Part shown: positions 11,648 through 23,116 of the stretch, piece after piece
Position numbering within the stretch: position 1 is the stretch's first letter
How the letters are laid out: each line of letters begins with the position of its first letter
Source: Axinella damicornis
Lineage: Eukaryota; Porifera; Demospongiae; Axinellida; Axinellidae
Length of the DNA: 64,000 nt
Direction: 5' to 3'
Assembly (NCBI GenBank): GCA_963931865.1
Contig: OZ007512.1
Location: forward strand, 6,036,883-6,100,882
The notes under the pieces: generated by a model
Told to the model about the DNA's origin: nothing
Databases searched by the model: none
What the model saw: only the letters and a program-made list of their open reading frames with translations
Translations under genes and position numbers: made by a program

Positions 11648-14600
11648 ACCCCAATTTATCCTAACGATGGAGGTGGCAGCTCCTGAAAATGTGTACGTGG
11701 AGGTGGCAACTCCAAAACAAGTATATATCAGACTCAGACAAGAGGTGGAGATGTCAACATGATCTGGTGTGGTGCTCCAGTACTATGCTTGCTAGGTGTA
11801 TGCACGTGGCATGTGGCCACAATGCTCTCGATCTCGTATGGAGTCAGTGTGTCAGCTGTCATGGTGGGAGGGGTACCGTAGGCGCTCTAATTATGCGTCG
11901 CTCAAAAAATAATTATTTTTGAAATGCAACGCAATAATAGAAATTCGGTCAGCAAAACGGCGACAAACTTCGACGCATGATTAGAAAACACCTCGCTAAG
12001 GTACTGAAGTCAGACGAGTGTAGACAAGGCTATTGCATAGCGGTTGTGTTTGTTCCCGGTTGTCGGACTGTCGCTGCCTTTTCCCCTGCATGGGGCGTCC
12101 GTATCCTGGGGTACAGAGTACATAAGTGAGTTGCTGTCTCGTACCTTCACTGATGTCCCAGCCATATCGCAACTGTGTCTTTATATACATCAACGTTCAC
12201 AGGCAGTGATGTGATGAGTCCTCTTCGCCGTTCAATGGTACTGTGTGCGCTTCGAGCTAGCTGCCATGCTGCCGTTATAATCGTGTTACGCAAATAATTT
12301 AGTCCGAGTGCGACGCATTATTGGAAATTATCGGTTTGAGATATTGAATTTTGATGCAGAATTAGAAAGGACGCATAATTAGAGCGCCCACGGTATCCCC
12401 TTTGGTGTGCGCTGCCGACCTGTATGCACTACTCAGATTTGCTCATGTCTAAACCTCGGGGCGAGCCTGAGTGAGCCCCACATAGACAAGTTTGCTGTGA
12501 ATTTTCCATATATTTCTGTCGTACCTCGTGCCGTAAATCACTTCCTGCTCGTATTTTGCGTGTGATTGCATCATGTGTTAATTCAAAACACAAACGAACT
12601 CACCACTGCAACGTCAACGACTGAGACACGAACTATGAACACGAACTATGAACGGTCTACCATGGAGACTATAGCGCGCGGTGAGGGGCCAAAGCATTTC
12701 ATGAAAACGGGGAAAGAGCTTCAAGCGATCGCATGTCCTGCATGCAGAGCACATCACAGTACAGCATACATAGCTAGCATGCATGCAGGCTTAGCTATAC
12801 ACCATCACGGTGTGTTATATTAGACTGCTGCTTCAGCTATTGCCAGAGGATGGGAAGTTGACTGGCCTGCGCTCGGAAACACTTAACTCACTGTGACCAG
12901 TCATGACACAGATCTGGCATCAGCAGAGAATGATATAAAGTCGCCATCCAGTGTCGACAACAAAGACAGAGAGCGCTCCTGGACCTATAGCTACCTACCT
13001 GACTGCTTCGGCTAACCTAACTCACAGTTGCTGTGAAGTGCACGGGTGTACTTTTAGTGTCATAACTTCTGGTGTGATCTGTGTCCTTAAGTTGTGCTAC
13101 GCTCTCCATCACATTCTGATCACATGCATTGACAGTCATTTGAATTCATTATTATAACCACCCCGTAACAAAAGAAACCATTAACTTATTTTTTATTGCT
13201 GGATACCTGACCTTGAGAATCATGCACATGCATCTGCTCCATGTAGCACATGTGCAAGCAACTGCTCCATGCACATTTGACAACTGTACTCGCACAGGCT
13301 CGCCCCTCAATGTTCTGCATTCGTCTAGTAGTTATGTATGAATTCATGTATGTATGTGTGTGTATGTATGTATGTGTGTGTATGTATGTGTCAGCCACAG
13401 TCCCATAGCCTATGGATCCGTGCTTATAATGCACTTTGAAAACTTTTAGGTACTTCCCGCAAGACCAATATCCACCTCTAAATGCTAGTATACTCACAGT
13501 AAAGGCAACGTGGATGGGAAACATAATTCTCTACACAGAAAACTGCTACACATTGGCTCACCAGTTTCGGCTACGCCTGCTGCTATGCTGGTGAGGATGA
13601 ACTTGAGGACTAAAGCTTCTTCCCTTCCAGATTCCAGACGTGGTCGTCACGGCGCTTCTGTTGCGCAATTGCAGCTAGAAGGTCAGGTTCACGCGCACGT
13701 GTTGCAAATAAACTGACCTTTGTAATTGAGGGGTCAGGAAGTAGGTGTGGCCAGGTTAACAAAGATCTCTGTGTACAATGCAATGGTGCAAGTGCTGAGC
13801 TCCAGTGAAGGGAGGCGGAGAGGAGAGGCCTAGCAGAAGAGGAGTACCACCATGCCTCGTGCCTCCAAGGGGAGGAAGGGAAGATCTTTTGTCCTGAATA
13901 TCTCCTCAGTCACATTAATCACAGCAGCAGCCGTAGCTGAAACTAGTGAGGGATCGAAGGGTGTGAGAGAGAGTCAGTAGTGCTCAACTCAGGCTCTGTC
14001 CTGGGTTTGAATCCCACTAAAGCCCTTGGTTGTTCTGTTGAAGTGTGGTGCTCCTCAGATTGTTGGTTGTTCTGTAAAAATGGAATTTGCCATGCCCTTC
14101 CTGAAAAACAAGCTTGAACATTGCTATTATGGTAACTCAAGTGAGTTCAGTGCTGATGTCATATCGCCACCCCCCTTAATGTGTACTGTGCTACAGTGTG
14201 TTTTGATTTGTCTCATCAGTCCCTTCCTCACCAATGTTTGGTTCCTTGTTCCCTTCACTCCTTCCCCTCTGTCATCCATTCACCCCTTCCCTCCATCACC
14301 ACCTCCCTCCGTCATCTCCTGCACTCTTTCCCCCCTGGCATGCCCCTCACCCCACCCCTCTGACATCCCTTCACCCCCTCCCTCCATCACCCCCCTGTCT
14401 ACCCTTCACCCCCTCCCCTCTGTCATCTCCTTACTGACCTCGTGTATTTCCATGGACACCTGCAAATGGTGGTCTAAATCGTACTAATAGTGTGGTGTTT
14501 ATCATAGGAAAAACTGTCTGTTGATGCGGGTTTGGACGGCCACTATAACCGTCAGACCTGCTTCGTGTCGTTGCCGTCTGTGGTGGGAACACTTGAGTGT

Positions 14601-17600
14601 CCCTACGTACCACGGACTCAAACTGATGAGTGCCCGGGGAGCAACTTCTGCGAGGTTGGAGCCCGGGACGGAGGGGAAGGAGTACTCTACCCACCAAATC
14701 TGAGATGATATCAAATTATATAATTATAATAGACAAACCCAACTTGGCACTTCCAAGTTCCGTGCCATTCATAGGATCACGATAATATTTCCAAACGCAA
14801 CAACCAAAATACCAGTGTGATCCCCACTATGGGACTGGACGCCTCTGTCATCTCCTTCACCTGCTCCCCTCTGTCAATCCCTCAATCATTGCTTTCCATT
14901 CTCGTTTGTTCATCCCCATTTCTTTTCTTCCCATCTTCTGTTGCAGTGACCTTCCCCCTCGACATCACCAAAACCCATCCCAGATTCAGGGTCAGTTTGC
15001 GAAAGGAGGGCTACCGTACAGGGGAATGCTCTGGACAGCTTTTGGAATTGGTACGTCACGAGTGACTAGCCACAGATTCACAGGAGTGTCCTCTTATTGG
15101 GGCGAGCCTGAGCGAGCCCTACATAGTCGTGTTCTCAGGGTGTCTGTCTGGCGGATTGTCTGTTTGCTGTATGTTTGGCGTATGACCGTATATCCAAGTG
15201 GAAAATTGTAATGTTGCGCCCCGCCCGCATGCTGGTCATATTAAATGCATGACAGTGGCAAGTTGAGCCTGCTATGTTTTATTCCGGTGCTACAATCTAC
15301 GTAGAGTAAGTGCGGGGGTGTCCGGACGGGGGGAGTTATCCGGACATCTGCAAATTTCTTCGCGGAGCGTCCGGACAATAGAATTAGCGGGGTGTCCGGG
15401 ATACCCCTTCACCGTCCGGACACCCCCGCACTTACTCTACTACAAACTCTAGATCGCTGTGAACGAATGGGCTCAGTACGGAAGCAACGAAAAGCTTGGC
15501 ATAGGACTGGGAAGGAGGCTACCACAAACTTGAAACTCAGTGCAGACAGCAATGAACGACAATTGGCTCAACGTAGTGTCGTAGTCTACGTACAACAAAC
15601 TTGACACGTACTCCACACTGAATGGAGCATGAGCTACGAACTTGAAACTGCAGACCGTCATCAAGCTGTTGCCCAAGGTATACACCTACCGCGTACCGGT
15701 AGTCTACATCGCAAAACTTATGCTCAGACCCCACCCCTAGCCCAGCTTCCCTTATAAGCTGCGCCGCGCCGCCTGGGCCTACCATGTACCAGCCTATGAT
15801 CACTTAACAGTGCAAATCCACAATATGCAATGCAAAGTGATAGTGCAAATCACTTAGACAACAAAGTGAAACAATTTGATAGCCTAGATCCAGAGAATAT
15901 ACAATGTCATACTAAAAATCGTCTTTCAGCAACGGGTAGTACTAAAACCGGAATTAACAGAACGAACGGAACAGTCATTTTTCGTCGCTGAGACCGAGGT
16001 AAAACCAAATTTCTGTCTAGCGCTGCACCGGCGGTACTGAAACGGCGGTACTGAAACGAATCCTCAAAGGTTAGTGCATTGCAGATTTCGTATGCACTTA
16101 GCCTCGTACCCAGGCCCCGCCCGGGTACGAGGCTAGTATGCACTGTACCGTGTACGGTAATGCACATGAGTCAGTGAGCTCGATGCCCGGGCTAGCATAG
16201 TGAAACCAAAGTACGACTTCCTTTCTGCCAGTAGACGGGCACCTCAGGGCTTTAGGATAGGCAGGTAGTCTGGCCTGTGAGACGAACGTAGTACAGTAGA
16301 TATACAGGCTGAACGGTACCGGTACCGGTACCGTACACGCGCTCACATACTATTCATGTATGTAGCCTCGTTCTTGCAGTGACACCTACTGCACTGCATG
16401 TACTTTACCTTGGCAGCTACATGTAATTTACGGTACCGCCCGTGCAACACTAGTCGTCTTACCTTGGTCTCAGCAACGAAAAATGACTGTCCGTTCGTTC
16501 CGTTCATTCCGTTCCGTTCTGTTCCGGGTTTAAGTACTACCCTTCAGCAACTTCATGGTCTTTCAGCCAACTAACTTTCACGGCTAACGCGTACAACAAC
16601 ATTGCTAGCGGAAACACAAACACTGAATAGCCCCTCTTCGGTCACACACTTGCTTCCAAAAATGCTGATCAATGCTTTGACCGTTTTCATATACTGCCCA
16701 ACCTCATTACTATATTGACATGCAGTACGTCAGGCAAGCCCCACTATGGCCTGCATTCTCCTAGTTGATATCTCGATTTTACCTCCATTAATTGGTTAAG
16801 ATCTCTATATCAATCTATATATTGGTTATTGGTCACAACTCTAGGTATCCACCAATCTCGTTTCTCTTATCCATTACAGACGGGATGCGTTTCTGAGAAA
16901 GTGTCAGATGTCCTTGCAAACAAGAAGCTGCCGAGGGCCGTCCGTGCCGGCCAGGCGTGGAAAGGCAGTGGCCCTGATAGCTCTGTGGATGCCAACGAGC
17001 TCTTGCTGGTGAGAGGGACAAGAACAAAACTAAAGACAAAGTACCTCAAAGTGTTCAGCCCTGCTGCAAACAAAAAGAAAGCGCTTCCTGAGCACTGCAT
17101 AGGGAGATTCTCAACACGTCCCTACGATGTTCGGGTATATCTCGTGCATCATTTGAAAGACCTGTTTCCTCTCCAAGCCGTTCTCTTCATCAACTCTGAA
17201 ACAGCGCAATACATTCCCGTGTTTCTCATGTCTTCCATCATAACACTCAAGAGCCAGTCAGTGGACACTTCTTTGATTGCGACCAGCACATTGAACGATG
17301 ACATTTCAAAGGGTCAAATCGTCGACATCCCTTTCGACCTGGACGTTGAGGTCAGCAGTGTATTTGTATTGTGGTTGGCTGAGCCTCTGTAGGTTATAAA
17401 CATAGCATGGTAATCATATACAGTATGTGGCAAACCCAAGGGGCGCAGCCCTGAGGCTGAAGGGCTGTGTAAGCCATACAGCTCGCAACTGCCATGCTAT
17501 GTGTTATATTGCAAGGGTTGGATGCATGGCGCATTGCTAATATAAGTAGCAACAGTTGATGTTGCCTGTTAATGCACGTCCTAGCACTTCAAGATCCCAA

Positions 17601-20600
17601 ACTCCACTAATTAAATAATGAGGGGCAACCACACTCCTGGTAGCCATTGCAACCCTGGTTGCAAAGTTAAGTAATGCAGTTCGTTCCAATTAACGCACAT
17701 GTCGCATGGCAACCATGCTCAGTTGATTGCTAGCAATGGCAGCCAAAGGGAAGCACTCATAATATCACCAGCATAGTGCGTTTCGGCATGTAAGGGTCAG
17801 TGAACGACAGCCGTGTTGTCAGAATGTTTGTGGGCCCTTCGTAAGAGCTGTACTGGCAGTGAAAGTCAACGAGAGTGCTCGAGCAATGGCAGCCAACAGC
17901 ATGACAAAAGTGCTTCACCACCAAGGTGAGTTTCAGCACCAAAATTGTACGCTTGGGTCACTGCATGATAGCGATCATGACAGTGTAGGCGACTTCTTTG
18001 CAGGGCCACTCCTAAGGTAGTCAAAGGTTAATTTATTTATCCCCTACCAGGAGTGTACAACCTAGTTGTTCTTCTATACGTGTTCGTGCACAGGTGCAGG
18101 TGATGACTCCGAAAGACACAAGTGAGACCAAGCAACTGTATCAAGACACGCGGCAGCTGCTGGAGACCTTTGACCCCTCACGCCTCTGTCCCTACCTCAA
18201 CACCACCACGTCAGATGCTTATGACGCACAGGCAGCCTTCTACAACATCATCAGAGAGGGAGATGAGTTGGAAGGTGTGTGCATGCTTGTGGTCCGGTAT
18301 GTGTCCTTAAAAATGACGCATGTTAGCGGACCTGCTTCTGTCACGGTGCCGGCTTTGTATAAAAAAACACAGCTCTGAAAGAGTACAGATGTTTGCAGGT
18401 CACTTGTCGCGTGCAGGAACTTGAATCGTCCAAACACTTGCATTCAAAACCACCGCATGGTTATTCCAACTGCCATTATGCCTGGTTTAAAGGTAATTAT
18501 GACATCATACTTTTTGGCGGGGGAGGCGGGGGGAGATCCCAGTGTGTCCTCCCCCTGAATGAAACCCTGGCTGCACAAAACATTTTTAGCCGAGTGCAGT
18601 GATCTGTGTTGCTGCTGGTCGTCTCCCACTGGCTAAGCCTCACTGAAGTCCCTTCGTCATCATTGCATGCAGTATCAGTGGCAACCACTCTCCTAGTAGC
18701 TGTTGCAACCCCGATTGCAACTCGCCGGTAGCTTATTACAGCTTGTTCCAATTAATGCACATGTCACGTGAGGGCCATGCTCATTCCATCGAGTCAGCGA
18801 TGGCAGCCAAAGAGAAGACAAGAAGTTATTACAGCACTCACAAATTCGCCAGCATTATGAATTTCGGCAGGTAAGCATCAGTGTACTACAGACCCGGTGT
18901 AGTCAGAATCTTCATGTGCGTCTCCTGAAAGCTGTACTGCCAATGAAAGTCAAACAAAACGCTCGAGCAATGGCGGCCCATGGCATGACAAAAGCACTTG
19001 TATCTCCATCACCAAGGTTCCAAAGTCCGTCCGAATGGGAGGGCTCCATCTTACGAAGACATACTGATTTTGATGATGGATATTGTATTAGGGCTTTTAC
19101 GTTCATAGACCATTAGCACCCTGAGGAATGCCTCAACCGGAAAGCTTCCTCCTCATTTATATTATGTGACCCTCTCATCATAAACCTCCCATTCACCACA
19201 AACATTGAAATTACGTTACGTGGGTTCAAAGTTCAATGGTTCCTACACGATTACTGATTGCTTGCGCTACTTCTAATGTGCGTAACAACTGAACACGTAG
19301 GACTTCCCGTTCGTAACTCGAGATTATTGTACGCATACTTGCTAGCTAATGTTTGATGGCGTATACGTAGCAAATCGGAGGTCGTATGCATTTGGAATTT
19401 ATGCGCATTGTAAGTACTGCATACGATAGTAATGACCTTGTGTATCGAGAACATTCAAGCGCCCATAACTTTGCTTACGTAAGTCCCAATAAAGCTACCA
19501 TTGTGACCAGCAATAAACGTGCTCTCTGATGGTATACTAATCTCAAAATGCGGTGAATGGGTGGTTTATGCTGACAGGGTCACATATGCAAGGGTAGCTA
19601 CCAAAGTGATAGCCTATTACATACGTACGTACGTACATATGATACACCTCTCTAAAAATTACATGTGTTTGTAGAACCGCTTCCATTGCGGTGCTGACAA
19701 ACACAGCTCCGGAAGACTTAAACGCAGCTATGGAAGATCTGTGAGTGAAGCTTTTCGGAAGAAGCCTTCCAGTTTGCGGTGATGCTGTATGACAGACGCT
19801 TGTTGGAAAACCATTCCAAATCGTGGCATTAATTTTAAAGACACATACGTACTGTAACAAGACGTGTACACGTAGGTCACAGTGCCAGAGAAGATTTGAT
19901 GTGCAGTCTTACACTCCTATACCACTCTGATCTGCCCCAGGTGTTGATCTGGTGAAGCCGTCCTCAATATACGTCAACCTGTGTATCGAACAAGATGATT
20001 CAGCATTCATCTCAGCCGACTCCCCTCCCCCCACCCCCAGAAGAAGACCAAGCCCGCAGACCTCTCTGTCTACTTCCAACTCCTCTGAGGACATCCTCGA
20101 GGAGGTCAAGCAGGTGGGAAAGATGAGTGAGGCTCTCGAAAAGCGTGTTGAGGATGTGGAGACCACAGTGAAGAAGCTGCATCATTTCACACTGTTTAAT
20201 GGCGATATTACCAAGGTGGGTCGTGACGTTACCTCCGCCAGGGCTGACATGAAGCGGATGGAGGGGCACATCGTGAAGGCTTCTGAGGAGATTGCACACA
20301 TCAAGAATGACATGGGCCAACTGGGTGAGGCGTTGAATGTTTAATTACCATGATATTGGGGTCTAGTTTAGTCCTGAAGATGTACATCAGTGTTTAATTC
20401 TGAAAATCGTTAAGGGGGGATGAGATTCATAGTGCATACACAAGTATTTGGATATATGGAATGCCCCTCCCAGAATGAAACCCTGTACAAGTATAGAGTG
20501 ATCACTTTGCAGTATGGAAACTACTCAGGAGTAGTGGGTGACTGTGAAAGCCAGAATGCTAGAACATGGAACAGAATGCGGAAATGAAGTACAAAGGTCA

Positions 20601-22995
20601 AATTTGGTAGCTGTAGCGTAAGGCAGAGCACTATGATTAAATGGTGCGAGAAAGCAGGTCAGACCTGTACTTGTTTTTGTACCAGAGTTGGAGAAGCTAG
20701 CGATGGTTGCCACGCGTTCCTCCGAAGTCGTCATTGATATGGCTCAGGTCAGGTCTACAGAATGATCATTTCATCTAAGATTGTTGTAATCTGCAAGTCC
20801 TGCCAAAGCACTTAAAGTCTTCTTCCAGAAATTTGATCTTACGGAATGGAAAAGCTACAATTCAAATGAGGCACACTTCCTATTCAAGGAATGTCATTCT
20901 AATTTTTATTGCATCTTGCTTATACGCTCATATTTCCTTCGTGTAGAGGTATGAGCGCATGCTCCTTGATGAGCAAGTGCAGTACATACATTGTATACTC
21001 AAATGCGCATGTTTCATGTTGTCCTCCAGCCCCTGGTGTGGAGCGACTGCTGAAGTGGTGCGAAGAGATGCAGGGTGAGATAAGGGAGCTACAGAGGCGG
21101 CAGATGGAGGCCGTAGTCCACGGACCACTCCCTCCCACCCCCACCTCCCCACAGTCACCACTGGGCATCCATGAAGCAACGTGGGACGTGAACAAGCAGT
21201 ACCTTGCACAACTGGATTGCGCCCAGGTGAACAAACCTTAATTGCCAGTACATGTACCTCTCTCCCTCTCCTCTCCTCCCTTGTCCCCCTCTCCTCTCCT
21301 CCCTTCTCCCTCTCTCCTCTCCTCCCTTTTCCATCTCTCCTCTCCCTCCCCTCTTCTTCTGTGCTCGATCCTCTCTCCCTCCCTCTCTCCTCTCGTGTAG
21401 CAGACGTGTACTGTATCACGGGAAATTTGCACGGGTACATTTTTCACCACAAATTTGCATAAAAGAAAACACGTCAGACCTCTGAACATTCTCCTGCATT
21501 CCAGTCCATTCCATTTTCCATTCCACCTTTCCATTCCATTTATCAGTCCAGTGACTAGACACACCTGACAGAATGTTTTCTGGAACACGTGTTGGCGTTT
21601 GATCGTGAAGAACACAAAATTTGTACCTTGCAAAAATGTGACCCTCTTTGGGAAAACCAACCAAATAGATGGTGTCTAGGGCGCCCAAGCATGAAAAAAC
21701 TCAGTCCGTTTTCTGGTCTGTTTCCCGGTCCAATCTGTGTTTTAGTCACGTCCCATTAATTCCATTCTCAATGCATCCAGCAGTAAAGTTGCTGGAGGGT
21801 AGTTATGTATTGTGAGTTTTGTGATGGCTCTTCTAAATGATTACAATTACTTCCTCTCTCCTCTCCCCCTCTCTTCTTTTCTCTCTCTCCTCTCTTGATC
21901 CTCTCCCTCCCTCTCTCCTCTCCCTCCCATCTTCTCTCTCTCTCTCGATCCTCTCCCTCCCTCTTCTCCCTCTCTCCTCTCCCTCCCTGTTCTCCCTCTC
22001 TCCTCTTCCTCCCTCTTCCTCTCCTCTCCCTCCCCTCTTCTGCCCTCGATTCTCTCCCTCACTCTCTCCTCGCCCTATCTCCCCTCCCCTCTCTATCTCT
22101 CCCCTACTTCACTCTCTCTCCTCTCCTCCCTCCTCTCCCTCAGGTGATCAACCTGCTGGATGCAATGGGACTGAAGCAGCATCACAACTTCTTCATGCAA
22201 GAGCGGATCAGTGGGGAGATCCTCCTGGAGTGTGACGACAAGATCCTTGAGAAAGAAATCAAGGTGGGAACAATTACACATGTAGTAGGTGCCAAATTTT
22301 CAGGCCATATGGTATCATTACATCGTTTGATTTGGGGGATGATTCTGGTCGCTGTTTGACACTTCCACTTCAGTTTTGTATATCGTGTATGGATCTAGTC
22401 CGTAACAACAAATTATTACAAGTAGCTTCGCTCACTCAGCTACTTCCCCCTCGTTCATCTACGTCAGTAATCCGGCGCTGGACAGCAGTGCTGCTGCTCC
22501 CTGATTGTGTCCGCTTCAGCTGTTAGCTACTCCCCGATTGCATCGATCCGCTTCAACTGCTGCTCCCCTTTTGTGTCTGCTTCAGCTGCTGCTCCCTGAT
22601 TGCATCCACTTCAGCTGCTGCTCCCCAATTGCATCCGCTTCAGCTGCTGCTCCTCGATTGCATCTGCTTCAGCTGCTGCTCGCCGCTTGCATCCACATCA
22701 GCTGCTGCTCCCTGATTGCGTCCGCTTCAACTGCTTCCCGATTGTGCCAGCTTCGGCTGCTGCTCCCTGATCGCGTCCAATTCAACTGCTGCTCCCCAAT
22801 TGCGTCCACTTTGACTGTTGCTCTCCGATTGCATGCATCTGCTTGTAGCCCCAGCTGGGTTCCAGCCCATGCCTGGGCCCAATTTTCTCAAACATTCTTC
22901 GCAGAGTTCGAGGTTCAATAAATTGAAGTATGAAGGTCGCATGTCACTAGTCCAATCCTGCCCCACGAACTTCCTACTTCCATCACGCATGGACA

Positions 22996-23052
<57 letters not shown>

Positions 23053-23060
23053 GCACACAT

Positions 23061-23116
<56 letters not shown>

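Larger units (their letters stand above)
16844..21862 (+). repeat. Segmental duplication, copy B
   Basis: Counterpart of copy A, starting at ggtatccaccaatctcg. The right limit is unknown because copy A ends in a gap. It lacks the foldback insertion and has a single 70-bp unit before exon 6, so it may be nearer the ancestral form. Confidence 0.9.

Noticed and set aside
13980..14060. tRNA or tRNA-derived SINE
   Set aside because: Only a B-box-like gggtttgaatcccac is seen. No A box at proper spacing and no cloverleaf.
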